DNA from: Microbacterium sp. MYb72
Lineage (GTDB): Bacteria > Actinomycetota > Actinomycetes > Actinomycetales > Microbacteriaceae
NCBI RefSeq assembly: GCF_002979415.1
Contig: NZ_PCOT01000014.1
Location: 30,854-94,853 of the forward strand
Reading direction: 5' to 3'
Length of the DNA stretch: 64,000 nucleotides
The notes below the pieces were generated by a model. The model was not told the DNA's origin, did no database searches, and saw only the letters and a list, made by a program, of their open reading frames with translations. Made by a program: the position numbers and the translations under genes. Of this stretch, positions 25,868 through 34,980 are shown one piece after another. Positions within the stretch are counted from its first letter, which is position 1. Each line of letters starts with the position of its first letter.

Positions 25868-27184
25868 TCAGCCTCCGAGCAGGTTCACCGGGTTGAACAG
25901 GTCGGCCACCAGGAGAAGCGCGCCCATCGCGATGAGCAGTGTCGCCACGACCACGGTGAGCGGCACGAGCTTCGTCGCGTCGACCGGCGCGGGCGGGGGC
26001 CGGCGGAAGAGCTTCGCCCAGGCCCGCTTGATACCGTCCCACAGCGCGACGACGATGTGACCGCCGTCGAGCGGAAGCAGCGGGATCAGGTTGAACACGA
26101 ACAGCGCGACGTTCAACGATCCGAGCAGCCCGAGCAGCACCGAGAACCGGTTCAGGATCGGCGCATCCGTCGCCGCGACCTCTCCGGCCAGACGCCCGAC
26201 GCCGACGACGCTCAACGGGCCGTTCGGGTCGCGCTCGCCCCCGGTGACCAGCGAGGCGCCGATGTCCCACAGCTTCACCGGCAGCGTCACGATCAGCGAC
26301 GCCACGCGTACGACGCTGTCGGCCGCCATCTCCGGCCCCGCCGTCAGCGGCTGCTGCACGAAGCCCATCTGGGCTCCCATGCCGACATAGCCGACGGTCT
26401 TGACGACCTGCTCGCCCTTCGCATCGAGCACGGGCCGACCGCTCGCGTCGGTGAGCTTGCGCTCGGCGGCGACCGGCGTGATCTCCAGCGTCTTCTCGGC
26501 GCCGTCCCGCAGCACCACCAGATCCAGCGTCTTTCCGGGAGACGCCTGCACGATCGATGTCGCCTCCGCGAAGTCGGAGACGGGCTGTCCGTCGAGCGAC
26601 ACCAGCACATCCCCCGGCTTGATGCCCGCCTCCGCAGCGGGCGCCTCCGGGTCATCCGCCCCGCACTCAGTCGCCGTGGAACCGGCGGGGAGCACGCACT
26701 GGCTCACCGAGGCGATCGTGGTCGTGCCCTGCTGCACGCCGATCCCCGAGACGAGGACGGTGAAGATGACGACGGCGAGGATCAGATTCATCAGCGGGCC
26801 GCCGAGCATCACGATGACGCGCTTCCATACCGGGAGCCGGAAGAAGACGCGCTCCTCCGCCCCCTCCGCGATCGTCTCGTCGTTCGCCGACCTGGCGTCC
26901 TGGATGAGAGTGCGGAAGACGCCCTTGGCCGGACCCGAGCCCTTCGAGTCGGGGTACATGCCCGACATCGAGATGAAGCCGCCCAGCGGCAGCAGCTTGA
27001 ATCCGTACTCGGTCTCGCCGATCCGCTTCGACCAGATCCGCGGACCGAAACCGATCATGTACTGGCCGACGCGCACGCCGAAGAGCTTCGCGGGGAGGAG
27101 GTGGCCGATCTCGTGCAGTCCGATCGAGAGGCCGAGGCCGATCAGCATGAACAGGATGCCGCCCACATAGAGCAGTGTTTCCAC
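25868..27184 (-). CDS. rip1: Site-2 protease, RseP/Rip1 family (M50)
   Basis: This intramembrane zinc metalloprotease cleaves membrane-anchored regulators such as anti-sigma factors. The 438-residue protein has HEIGH at residues 24-28 within the first transmembrane segment, a second catalytic-site motif LPLDGGH near residue 375, a PDZ domain between (about 160-260, with GIKPGDVLVSLDGQPVSDF), and four transmembrane segments. The C-terminus ends in another hydrophobic helix. The dxr-rip1-ispG synteny with mycobacteria supports a Rip1 orthologue. The start is the ATG at 27182-27184. It is divergent from a small membrane-protein gene 65 bases away and convergent with trpEG. Confidence 0.94.
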   Translation of the reverse strand: METLLYVGGILFMLIGLGLSIGLHEIGHLLPAKLFGVRVGQYMIGFGPRIWSKRIGETEYGFKLLPLGGFISMSGMYPDSKGSGPAKGVFRTLIQDARSANDETIAEGAEERVFFRLPVWKRVIVMLGGPLMNLILAVVIFTVLVSGIGVQQGTTTIASVSQCVLPAGSTATECGADDPEAPAAEAGIKPGDVLVSLDGQPVSDFAEATSIVQASPGKTLDLVVLRDGAEKTLEITPVAAERKLTDASGRPVLDAKGEQVVKTVGYVGMGAQMGFVQQPLTAGPEMAADSVVRVASLIVTLPVKLWDIGASLVTGGERDPNGPLSVVGVGRLAGEVAATDAPILNRFSVLLGLLGSLNVALFVFNLIPLLPLDGGHIVVALWDGIKRAWAKLFRRPPPAPVDATKLVPLTVVVATLLIAMGALLLVADLFNPVNLLGG

Positions 27185-27249
27185 GTGCCTACGCTACTGG
27201 TCGCAGCCTAGGAATCAGCCCGGCGCCGCCCCGAGGATAGGCTGAGGAT

Positions 27250-27822
27250 GTGACCTCCCGCCAGCTGCGACTTCTGCGCGCGGCATCGGCGTCCTCGATC
27301 GCCACGCTCCTGGCGGCGGTCTCGCACACTCTCGCCGGCGGTTCCGCCCCGCATCCGCTGCTGGTGCTCGCCGTCTCCGCGTTCCTGGTGCCGCCGGCGG
27401 CGCTGATGATCGGCGCGGCGCCGTCGAGGCTGCGTGTCGCCGTCACCGTGCTCGTGAGCCAGGCCGCGTTCCATCTGCTCTTCCAGGTCCTCGGCGCTCC
27501 TGTCGGCGGTGGCGTCATCGGCGCCGCCGGACACACGCACCATCTCCTGCCGCTCGGACCCGTCGCCGTCGCCGCGCTCCCCGACGCCACGATGCTCCTC
27601 GGCCATGCCGCAGCGGCCGTCGTCACGGTGCTCCTGCTCTGGCGCGGCGAGTCGACGGTCCGCGCGATCGCCGGCTGGGTCCGCGCCGTGCTCCGCCGCG
27701 CCGCCGCTGCCGCCCCGGTGCTCCACGAGCGCCCCGCTCCGCTCCGCCCCGAGGTCCGCCCGCTGGCCGACGCCGTGCCCATCGCCGCGGTCTGCCGGCG
27801 CGGGCCGCCTGTCTCCGCCTGA
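27250..27822 (+). CDS. Membrane protein preceding YcnI, unknown function
   Basis: The protein is about 190 residues with five hydrophobic segments in the first 140 residues and a cytoplasmic, arginine/proline-rich C-terminus. Two histidine-bearing stretches (AAGHTHHLLPLG near residue 93 and LGHAAA near 117) could bind a metal. The start is GTG at 27250 with AGGAT three bases upstream. It is 95 bases upstream of the YcnI-type copper protein on the same strand. Genes like this often neighbour ycnI in actinobacteria, so a role in copper handling is a fair guess, not a demonstrated function. Confidence 0.72.
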   Translation: MTSRQLRLLRAASASSIATLLAAVSHTLAGGSAPHPLLVLAVSAFLVPPAALMIGAAPSRLRVAVTVLVSQAAFHLLFQVLGAPVGGGVIGAAGHTHHLLPLGPVAVAALPDATMLLGHAAAAVVTVLLLWRGESTVRAIAGWVRAVLRRAAAAAPVLHERPAPLRPEVRPLADAVPIAAVCRRGPPVSA

Positions 27823-27917
27823 TCTCCGATCCGCCTCGACGAGGCGACCACCCCGCGGGATGCCCGCGCTCACCGGCGCGCCCGCAGATCATGCAGTCCA
27901 CAGACAGGAGTTCCCTC

Positions 27918-28580
27918 ATGCGTTCCACCACCACCATCACCGCCGGCATCATCGGCGGCGCCATCCTCGCCGTCGTCCTCCCGCTCGCCGCGAGCGCTCA
28001 CGTCAGCGTCTCCCCCGACGAACTCGTCGCGGGAGACCACGGCGTCCTCACCTTCTCCTTCTCCCACGGATGCGAGACGTCTCCGACGACCGCGCTGAAG
28101 GTCACCATCCCGAAGGGCCTCGCCTCCGTGTCGCCGACCGCGGACGGCGACTGGACGATCGACGTCGAACGCGGAGGCGACGGACTCGTCAGCGCCGTGA
28201 CCTACACCGCGCTGACGCCCGTGCCGATCGACCTCCGGGGCGCGGTGAGCATGGGCGTCGGCCTCGACGAGGACACGCCCGACACTCTCGCGTTCCCCGT
28301 CGTGCAGACGTGCGTCGAGGGCAGCACGGAGTGGACCCAGCTCGCGAAGGACGGGGAGGACCCGCACAGTCTCGACACCCCGGCGCCGGTCGTGACCGTC
28401 GCCCCCGCCTCGGCCGAGGGCGGACACGACATGCCAGACGGGCACGCGGAGACGTCCGCGACGTCGGATGCCGGGGCGACGGCATCCGATCCCCTCGCGG
28501 TGGCTCTGGGAGCAGGAGGTCTGTTCGCCGGCCTCGCGGCCCTCGTCGTCGCGGTGCTCGCGTACCGCCGCAGGGCCTGA
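27918..28580 (+). CDS. YcnI-family copper-binding membrane protein (DUF1775)
   Basis: The 220-residue exported protein has a signal peptide (1-27, ending LAASA) followed directly by a histidine, so the mature chain would begin HVSVSPDEL. YcnI of Bacillus subtilis binds Cu(II) through exactly such an N-terminal histidine plus a buried tryptophan. The DUF1775 beta-sandwich spans about 28-160, then a low-complexity linker with several His and Met residues (GGHDMPDGHAET), then a C-terminal membrane anchor (LAVALGAGGLFAGLAALVVAVLAYRRR). The start is the ATG at 27918 with AGGAG 7 bases upstream. Here the family's role, copper homeostasis at the cell surface, is inferred from homology. Confidence 0.9.
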   Translation: MRSTTTITAGIIGGAILAVVLPLAASAHVSVSPDELVAGDHGVLTFSFSHGCETSPTTALKVTIPKGLASVSPTADGDWTIDVERGGDGLVSAVTYTALTPVPIDLRGAVSMGVGLDEDTPDTLAFPVVQTCVEGSTEWTQLAKDGEDPHSLDTPAPVVTVAPASAEGGHDMPDGHAETSATSDAGATASDPLAVALGAGGLFAGLAALVVAVLAYRRRA

Positions 28581-28588
28581 GCCCAGTA

Positions 28589-28645
28589 CCCCGCCTTCGT
28601 CGCGCCGTCCGCCCGCATCGGGAGGCCTGTGCGACGAAGGCGGGG
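28589..28645 (+). terminator. Long hairpin terminator after the YcnI gene
   Basis: CCCCGCCTTCGTCGC (28589-28603) pairs perfectly with GCGACGAAGGCGGGG (28631-28645), a 15-bp stem with a 27-base loop. It starts 8 bases after the YcnI stop. No T-tract follows, which is usual for high-GC actinobacteria. Confidence 0.75.
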
Positions 28646-28695
28646 GCCGTGCCGCATCCGGCAACGGGATCGAGCCATGAGATCATGGTGGGGAC

Positions 28696-30318
28696 ATGTC
28701 GATTGAACAACAACCGAGCCTGCCTCCCGTGCTCCGCCCCGCGAACCCGCCCCGGCGCGAGCTGTCCGAACTCGCCACCCGATTCGCCCGCGAGGTCCGC
28801 GGCGATCTCACCGGAGTCGCCCTGACGGGGATCACCCTCGCCACGGCCGACCTCCGCGCCGGCGAGGCGTTCGTCGCGATCCAGGGTGTGAACCGCCATG
28901 GCGCCGAGTTCGCCGCCACCGCCGCCGAGAAGGGCGCCGTCGCGATCATCACGGATGCCGCGGGCGCCGTGATCGCCGAGCCCGTCGGACTCCCGACCGT
29001 CATCGTCGATGACCCGCGAGCGGTCCTCGGCGCTCTCAGCGCCTGGGTCTACGGCACCGGCGCGGACGACGAGCTGCCGCTGCTCTTCGCGACGACGGGC
29101 ACGAACGGGAAGACCAGCGTCTCGCACCTGCTCGAGGGCATCCTCGATCAGCTCGGCGTCGTCACCGGGCTCTCCTCCACCGCCGAGCGTCACATCGCCG
29201 GCGAGGTCATCGTCTCCCGTCTGACCACCCCCGAGGCATCGGAGATGCACGCGCTGCTCGCCCTCATGCGCGAGCGGGCCGTCGAGGCCGTGGCCGTCGA
29301 GGTCAGCGCGCAGGCCCTCTCCCGTCATCGTGTCGACGGCATCCTCTTCGACGTGGCCGGCTTCACCAATCTCAGCCACGACCACCTCGACGACTACGCC
29401 GACATGGAGGAGTACTTCGAGGCGAAACTGCCTCTGTTCCGTCCTGACCGGGCGCGCCGCGGGGTCGTCTGCCTGGATTCCCCCTCGGGTGCGACCGTCG
29501 TCGCACGCGCGGAGATCCCCGTGGTCACCGTCGGCACCCCCTCCATCGCCGCTGATCCCGAGGCCGCTGCGCGCGCCGACTGGGTCGTGTCGATCGACGA
29601 CGAGCGCGCCGCGGGCACCACGTTCACGATGACCGGCCCGGCCGGCGTCCTCACCACGACCGTGCCCGTCATCGGACCGCACATGGCGGCGAACGCCGCT
29701 CTCGCCATCGTGATGCTGCTCGAGGGCGGCTACGACTGGGCCCGCATCGTCACGGCTCTGGAGCGCGACGGCGGCATCGAGGCCTATCTCCCCGGGCGCA
29801 CGCAGCTCGTCTCGGGCGAGGCGGGCCCCGCCGTCTTCGTCGATTTCGGCCATTCGCCCGACGCGTTCGAGAAGACCCTCGCTGCCGTGCGCCGGGTCAC
29901 GCCGGGCCGCGTCCTCATGCTGTTCGGCGCCGACGGAGACCGCGACGCGAGCAAGCGCTTCGACATGGCGCGCACCGCCGTCGAGGGCAGCGACATCCTC
30001 GTCATCACCGATCACCATCCGCGCTTCGAAGACCCGGACTCGATCAGGGCCACACTCGTGGAGGGCGCGCGCACCGCACGTCCGGATGCCGAGATCCACG
30101 AGTATTCACCGCCCGAGAAGGCGATCGTCGCCGCCGTCGGCCTGGTCGGCGAAGGAGACGCGATCCTGTGGGCCGGTCCGGGTCACCAGGACTACCGCGA
30201 CATCCGCGGGATGCGCACTCCGTACTCGGCCCGCGAGCTCGCCCGTCGCGCTCTCAAGGCTGCGGGCTGGCCTGTGCCCGACTCGCACTGGCCCGTGCCG
30301 TACCCCGACGAGGACTGA
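28696..30318 (+). CDS. MurE-like Mur ligase
   Basis: Mur ligases add amino acids to UDP-MurNAc peptides with ATP. The 540-residue protein has the three-domain layout: a MurE-type N-terminal UDP-MurNAc-binding domain (DLRAGEAFVAIQGVNRHGAEF, 53-73), the P-loop ATTGTNGKTSVSH (about 131-143), the central SRLTTPEASEMH segment, and a C-terminal ligase domain with DHHPRFEDP at about residue 437. In meso-DAP-adding MurE the last motif is DNPR; the altered sequence here suggests another side chain. Microbacteria have group B peptidoglycan with Lys, Orn or homoserine, which fits. It stands apart from a dcw cluster, so it could be a second MurE paralogue. The start is the ATG at 28696. Confidence 0.87.
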   Translation: MSIEQQPSLPPVLRPANPPRRELSELATRFAREVRGDLTGVALTGITLATADLRAGEAFVAIQGVNRHGAEFAATAAEKGAVAIITDAAGAVIAEPVGLPTVIVDDPRAVLGALSAWVYGTGADDELPLLFATTGTNGKTSVSHLLEGILDQLGVVTGLSSTAERHIAGEVIVSRLTTPEASEMHALLALMRERAVEAVAVEVSAQALSRHRVDGILFDVAGFTNLSHDHLDDYADMEEYFEAKLPLFRPDRARRGVVCLDSPSGATVVARAEIPVVTVGTPSIAADPEAAARADWVVSIDDERAAGTTFTMTGPAGVLTTTVPVIGPHMAANAALAIVMLLEGGYDWARIVTALERDGGIEAYLPGRTQLVSGEAGPAVFVDFGHSPDAFEKTLAAVRRVTPGRVLMLFGADGDRDASKRFDMARTAVEGSDILVITDHHPRFEDPDSIRATLVEGARTARPDAEIHEYSPPEKAIVAAVGLVGEGDAILWAGPGHQDYRDIRGMRTPYSARELARRALKAAGWPVPDSHWPVPYPDED

Positions 30319-30360
30319 GGTCTCGCCGAGGCTCCGCGATCTGATGCCGGATCGACGGGG

Positions 30361-31452
30361 CTAGGCGGGCGCGCCTGCGGCGATGAACCGGTCTGCGGTG
30401 CGGCGCGCCCAGAGCTCCGCCTCGGCCAGGGACTCCACCGTGAGAGTCTCCGGCGGCTCGTGCGCATCGACCACCCTGGCGATGGTGTCCACGATGCCGA
30501 GGAACGACAGCCGTCCTTCGTGGAACGCGTCGACCGCCTGCTCGTTCGCCGCGTTGTAGACCGCCGGGAACGTGCGACCGGCGCGCCCCACCGCCTTCGC
30601 GAGAGCGACCGCGGGGAACGCCACGTCGTCGAGCGGCTCGAACGTCCAGGAGGATGCCTTCGTCCAGTCCAGCGGTCGCCCGACACCGCCGACGCGGTTC
30701 GGCCAGTCGAGGCCGAGGGAGATGGGCAGGCGCATGTCCGGCGGCGAGGCCTGGGCGATCGTCGAGCCGTCGATGAACTCGACCATGGAGTGCACGATCG
30801 ACTGCGGGTGGACGACGACGTCGATGTCGTCGTATGCGACGTCGAAGAGCAGATGGGCTTCGATGACCTCGAGTCCCTTGTTGACCAGGGTCGCGGAGTT
30901 CGTGGTGACCATGCGCCCCATGTCCCAGGTGGGGTGAGCGAGAGCCTCCTGCGGGGAGACGGTCTCCATCTCGCCACGACTGCGGCCTCGGAACGGACCG
31001 CCGGATGCCGTGACCACGAGTCGACGCACCTCATCGTGCGTTCCGCTGCGCAGCGCTTGCGCCAGGGCGGAGTGCTCGGAGTCCACCGGCACGATCTGAC
31101 CGGGCGCGGCGGCGGCGAGCACCAGCTCTCCTCCGACGATCAGCGACTCCTTGTTCGCCAGCGCGAGCGTGCGTCCGGCCTTCAGCGCGGCGAGCGTCGA
31201 CCCGAGGCCGATCGACCCGGTGATCGCGTTGAGCACGACGTCGGCATCGACGTCGCGCACCAGCTGTTCTGCCTCGACGGCGCCGAGAGCGGTCGCATCG
31301 ACCTGGAAGCACTCCGCCTGTTCGGCGAGCATCGTGGCGTTCGAGCCTGCCGCCAGGCCCACGAGTTCGAACCGTCGTGGGTTCGCCCGGATGACGTCGA
31401 GCGCCTGAGTGCCGATGGAACCGGTGGAGCCGAGGACGATGATGCGACGCAT
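30361..31452 (-). CDS. dxr: 1-deoxy-D-xylulose 5-phosphate reductoisomerase
   Basis: Dxr makes 2-C-methyl-D-erythritol 4-phosphate with NADPH, the first committed MEP pathway step and the fosmidomycin target. The 363-residue protein starts with the NADPH-binding motif [14 protein letters not shown] (8-21). It has [11 protein letters not shown], the metal-binding region [12 protein letters not shown] and the catalytic loop [11 protein letters not shown]. The C-terminal helical domain ends in the expected place, so the gene is full length. The start is the ATG at 31450-31452. In this genome the dxr-rip1-ispG order is kept on the minus strand with insertions between the genes. Confidence 0.97.
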   Translation of the reverse strand: MRRIIVLGSTGSIGTQALDVIRANPRRFELVGLAAGSNATMLAEQAECFQVDATALGAVEAEQLVRDVDADVVLNAITGSIGLGSTLAALKAGRTLALANKESLIVGGELVLAAAAPGQIVPVDSEHSALAQALRSGTHDEVRRLVVTASGGPFRGRSRGEMETVSPQEALAHPTWDMGRMVTTNSATLVNKGLEVIEAHLLFDVAYDDIDVVVHPQSIVHSMVEFIDGSTIAQASPPDMRLPISLGLDWPNRVGGVGRPLDWTKASSWTFEPLDDVAFPAVALAKAVGRAGRTFPAVYNAANEQAVDAFHEGRLSFLGIVDTIARVVDAHEPPETLTVESLAEAELWARRTADRFIAAGAPA

Positions 31453-31489
31453 GCCGCCAGCCTATGTCACGCCCTCGGCTCGTCCCGTG

Positions 31490-32473
31490 TTACTGCGCGA
31501 CCTCGATCGGGGTGGTCGCGAGGATGTCGACGACGAAGACGAGCGTCTCGTTCTGCAGCTCGTTGCCCTCCGACGCGCCGTAGCCGTCCTTCGGGGGCAT
31601 CACGACGACGACCTGCGAGCCCACCTTCTGGCCTTCGAGAGCCGTCTTGAATCCGGTGACGACGCTCGTGGTCTGGAACTGCGCCGGCATGGCGCCACGG
31701 CTCCAGCTCGAGTCGAACTCCTTGCCATCCGACCACTTCACACCGCGGTACTGCACGGTGACCAGGTCGCCAGAGGCGACGACCGCACCGTCGCCCTGCT
31801 TGAGGACGGCAACCTCGGTCTCGGTCGGTGCATCGCTCTTCGGAACGGTGATCGTCGGCGCGCCGTCGTCATCGAGCTTGACCTCGGGCATGCCCTCGGT
31901 CGGGTCGACGGCGGTGCCGGACGCGGTCGTCGGCAGCTCGTCGATGGTCTCGACGTAGAGCACGCTCGGGTGCATCCCCTCCCCCGACGCCGGCAGCGTC
32001 AGCACGACGCTCGAGCCGATCGGCAGGCACTCCGCGGCCACCGTGAACACCGTGGACTGCGTGGGGTCGACGATCTGCTGCGACTGCTGGGTCGCCAGCA
32101 GAGCGGAGAGGACACCGTCCGGACCGCGCTCCGAGGTGCTGAGCACCTCGTTGGTCGTCGCATCGACGAGCTGGTAGCGGAGGGAGACGAGGTCGCCGGG
32201 CTTGACGTCGTCGCCATCGCCCTTGACCACGACGGAGCGCTCGGCTTCCTTGATCTCCGTGCCCTCGGGGACGGTGACCTTCGCGGCGGCGCCGGTGCCG
32301 TCGACGGTGACGGCGTCGGAACCGGCGCCGGACTTCAGGTCGGCGAGACAGGAGCTCGACGCCGTGGGGCTCGGAGTGCTCGACGACTCGGGCTTCGAGC
32401 TGCCGGAGCATCCGGCCAGGAGCAGGGTCGCCGCGGCGACGGTGGACAGGACGATGAGCGGACGCTTGCGCAC
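31490..32473 (-). CDS. FKBP-type peptidyl-prolyl isomerase lipoprotein
   Basis: The 327-residue exported protein starts VRKRPLIVLSTVAAATLLLAGCSGSS, a lipoprotein signal with the lipobox LAGC at about 19-22. A serine/threonine linker follows, then two FKBP-like domains. The second (about 215-325) has the recognisable GDLVTVQYRGVKWSDGKEFDSSWSRG ... VVTGFKTALEGQKVGSQVVVVMPPKDGYG core of proline isomerases; the first (about 75-200) is more divergent. The start is GTG (32471-32473) with GAGG 8 bases upstream; an upstream ATG would place 30 residues before the signal peptide. It likely assists folding of exported proteins. Divergent from the plsC-type gene. Confidence 0.9.
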   Translation of the reverse strand: MRKRPLIVLSTVAAATLLLAGCSGSSKPESSSTPSPTASSSCLADLKSGAGSDAVTVDGTGAAAKVTVPEGTEIKEAERSVVVKGDGDDVKPGDLVSLRYQLVDATTNEVLSTSERGPDGVLSALLATQQSQQIVDPTQSTVFTVAAECLPIGSSVVLTLPASGEGMHPSVLYVETIDELPTTASGTAVDPTEGMPEVKLDDDGAPTITVPKSDAPTETEVAVLKQGDGAVVASGDLVTVQYRGVKWSDGKEFDSSWSRGAMPAQFQTTSVVTGFKTALEGQKVGSQVVVVMPPKDGYGASEGNELQNETLVFVVDILATTPIEVAQ

Positions 32474-32600
32474 AGTGAAGACCTCAGGATCTCTGGTGGG
32501 ACATCCCATACTCTCGTACGCGGCTTGGTCCGCGCTGGGAGGCGCGGGGGCTGCGCATTGCATTCCGGTAACGGCATGGGATCGGGAGTAGCCTTCTCTG

Positions 32601-33380
32601 ATGACCTCTGAGCAGTCCGTGGAGCCCGATTCCTCTCCCGCGGAGACCGCGAAGCCGCGTCACGCAGGGTTCACCTATGCGCTCGGCCGCAGCCTGATCA
32701 GCCCGCTCGCCCGTCTCATCTACCGCCCTCGCATCGAGGGAAGGGAGAACGTCCCCCTCGACGGCGCCGTGATCTTCGCGAGCAACCATCTGTCGTTCAT
32801 CGACTCGATCGCCATCCCGGTCGCCGCGCCCCGCCCCGTGCACTTCCTCGCCAAGTCGAGCTACTTCGAAGGCACCGGCGCCAAGGGCTGGTTGAGCAAG
32901 ACCTTCTTCGAGTCCATCGGGGCGATCCCCGTTCGCCGCGGAGCGGGCCAGGCCGCTCTGGACGCGCTGGACCTGCAGCGTCAGCTCCTCGAAGAAGGGC
33001 TTGCCGTCGCGCTGTACCCCGAGGGCACCCGCTCCACCGACGGCCGCCTCTACAAGGGGCGCACCGGAGTCGCCTTCCTCGCGTTGCAGACGGGCGCCCC
33101 CGTCGTCCCGGTCGGACTGATCGGCACCGACAAGGTCATGCCGGTCGGCGCGAAGATGCCCACCCTCTCGGAGCGCATCACGGTGAAGTTCGGAAAGCCG
33201 CTGGATCTCTCCCCGCACGGCCCGGCGACGAGCGGCAAGGCTCGGCGTCTCGCCACCGACGAGATCATGGCCGCCATCCACGCGCTCTCCGGGCAGGAGC
33301 TCGCCGGAGCCTACAACGAGGCGCCCGCGCAGGGCGCGATCGAGAAGATCAAGCAGGCGCTTCCCCACGAGCGCCGCTGA
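32601..33380 (+). CDS. plsC: 1-acyl-sn-glycerol-3-phosphate acyltransferase family protein
   Basis: PlsC-type enzymes acylate lysophosphatidic acid to phosphatidic acid at the membrane. The 259-residue protein has the catalytic NH-x4-D motif in SNHLSFIDS (about residues 54-62), the substrate-binding FESIGAIPVRRGAGQ, and motif III YPEGTRSTDGRLYKG (about 139-153), all in normal order and spacing. The C-terminal tail (AIEKIKQALPHERR) is basic and amphipathic. The start is the ATG at 32601. It is divergent from the FKBP lipoprotein and convergent with the osmC-like gene. Which acyl acceptor it uses cannot be read from sequence. Confidence 0.9.
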   Translation: MTSEQSVEPDSSPAETAKPRHAGFTYALGRSLISPLARLIYRPRIEGRENVPLDGAVIFASNHLSFIDSIAIPVAAPRPVHFLAKSSYFEGTGAKGWLSKTFFESIGAIPVRRGAGQAALDALDLQRQLLEEGLAVALYPEGTRSTDGRLYKGRTGVAFLALQTGAPVVPVGLIGTDKVMPVGAKMPTLSERITVKFGKPLDLSPHGPATSGKARRLATDEIMAAIHALSGQELAGAYNEAPAQGAIEKIKQALPHERR

Positions 33381-33395
33381 CCCGTCGCGCTGCGC

Positions 33396-33875
33396 TCAGG
33401 CCTCCTCGGCTGTGACCGTGGCCTCGTGACGCACAGGGAAGTTCATCGAGTTCGCGATGAAGCACCATTCGTTCGCCTGCGCGTGGGCGCGCTCGGCAGC
33501 CTCCACCATCGAGGCCTCCGCCACGACGACCTCCGGCCGCAGCACGACCTCGACGAAAGCGCCCCCGCCGCGGCCGTCCTCCGTCATCAGACCGGACGCC
33601 GTGTCGCGGTACGAGACCACGACGACTCCGGCGGTCACGCAGGCGTGCAGATACGACAGCAGATGGCACTCCGAGAGCGACGCGAGAAGGAGGTCCTCGG
33701 GGTTCCATCTCGAGACGTCCCCGCGGAACGGCTTGTCGCTCGACGCGAGGATCTCGGGCTTTCCCTGGACCTCGAGAGTGACGTCGCGTCGATAGTCGCG
33801 GTATCCGCTGGTGCCCGTGCCGGTGTTGCCCGTCCACGTCGAGGTGAGTGCGTACCTGTGCTCGCCGAGTGCCAT
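33396..33875 (-). CDS. OsmC family peroxiredoxin
   Basis: OsmC-fold proteins reduce organic hydroperoxides using two cysteines. The 159-residue protein has cysteines at C70 (SLSECHLLSYLHAC) and C138 (NEWCFIANSMNFP), the pair expected for the reactive site, plus C79, and the conserved NPEDLLLASLSECH segment. Its N-terminal strands GEHRYALTSTWTGNTGTGT resemble the OsmC/YhfA branch rather than Ohr. It is cytoplasmic with no signal peptide. The start is the ATG at 33873-33875. Convergent with the plsC-type gene, divergent from the asparaginase gene 94 bases away. Confidence 0.9.
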   Translation of the reverse strand: MALGEHRYALTSTWTGNTGTGTSGYRDYRRDVTLEVQGKPEILASSDKPFRGDVSRWNPEDLLLASLSECHLLSYLHACVTAGVVVVSYRDTASGLMTEDGRGGGAFVEVVLRPEVVVAEASMVEAAERAHAQANEWCFIANSMNFPVRHEATVTAEEA

Positions 33876-33969
33876 GGATACAGTCTGCCAGCGTCGCCCC
33901 GCCACGTGCCCCGACGTACGCCCCGACGGCGGGTGACCGCGAGCGCGCCCCCACCGGCGGTAGTCTTGG

Positions 33970-34968
33970 GTGGTGCTGGAGACTCTCACCGTTCAGGATG
34001 CCGTTGAACTCGCCGTCGTGGAAAGAAGCGGCTTCGTGGAGTCCCGCCACGCGGGCGCTGCCGTCGTCCTGTCCCCCGACGGCGAGGTCGTCGCGAGGCA
34101 CGGCAACATCGACGCGCTGATCCTCCCGCGGTCCAGCCTCAAGCCTCTGCAGGCAATCGCCTGCATCACCGCGGGAGCTCCCCTCGAGGGCGAGCAGCTC
34201 GCTCTGTCCACGGCCAGCCACGTGGGCACCGATCGCCATGCGGAGGTCGTCCGCGAAGTGCTCACCCAGGGCGGGCTCACCGAAGATGACCTCGGCTGCC
34301 CCGAAGCCTGGCCGAGCGACACGTCGACGCGTGACGAACTCGTGCGCGAGCACGGCGTCCCGACCCGCATCCGCATGAACTGCTCCGGCAAGCACGCCGC
34401 GATGCTCCGCGCCTGCGTGGCGACGGGTTGGCCGACCGATGGCTACCTCGACCCCGCGCACCCGCTGCAGGTACACATCCGCGAGGTCGTCGAGCGCCTG
34501 ACCGGCGAGAAGGTCGCCCACACGTCGGTCGACGGATGCGGAGCTCCCGTGCACGCGATCACTCTCACCGGGCTCGCCCGCGCGATCCACCGGATCGGAA
34601 GCGCGTCCGAGCGCTCTCCCTTCGCACTGCACCGGGTCGCGGGTTCGCTCGTCCGTGCGGTGAAGGAGAGCCCGTGGACCATCGAGGGCCCCGGACGGCC
34701 GGACACCCTCGCGATCGAGAAGCTCGGCGTCTTCGCCAAGGGCGGCGCCGAGGGCATCATGGTCATGGTCGCTCCGAACGGGACCACGGTCGCCCTCAAG
34801 ATGCTCGACGGATCCGCACGCGCCTCCACTCTCGTCGCCGCGACTCTCCTCGTTCGTGCTGGCGCCCTGCCGGAAGCCGACGTCGCCGCTCTTGCGGAGG
34901 CCCTTCCGCTCGCCGTTCTCGGCGGCGGGAAGGACGTCGGCGCCATCCGGCTCGGAAGCGGCATCTGA
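33970..34968 (+). CDS. Asparaginase, Rhizobium etli type
   Basis: The 332-residue protein belongs to the asparaginase II family found in Rhizobium etli, unrelated in fold to E. coli AnsA/AnsB. It carries the serine-lysine catalytic region RSSLKPLQA (about 54-62), STASHVGTDRHAE (79-91), a conserved MNCSGKHAAML (about 137-147, zinc-binding cysteine and lysine), and VDGCGAPVHAI (about 193-203). It hydrolyses L-asparagine to aspartate and ammonia. GTG at 33970 or the adjacent GTG at 33973 are both possible starts. It ends 12 bases from the convergent FtsK-like gene. Confidence 0.88.
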   Translation: MVLETLTVQDAVELAVVERSGFVESRHAGAAVVLSPDGEVVARHGNIDALILPRSSLKPLQAIACITAGAPLEGEQLALSTASHVGTDRHAEVVREVLTQGGLTEDDLGCPEAWPSDTSTRDELVREHGVPTRIRMNCSGKHAAMLRACVATGWPTDGYLDPAHPLQVHIREVVERLTGEKVAHTSVDGCGAPVHAITLTGLARAIHRIGSASERSPFALHRVAGSLVRAVKESPWTIEGPGRPDTLAIEKLGVFAKGGAEGIMVMVAPNGTTVALKMLDGSARASTLVAATLLVRAGALPEADVAALAEALPLAVLGGGKDVGAIRLGSGI

Positions 34969-34980
34969 GCGGCCCACCTG

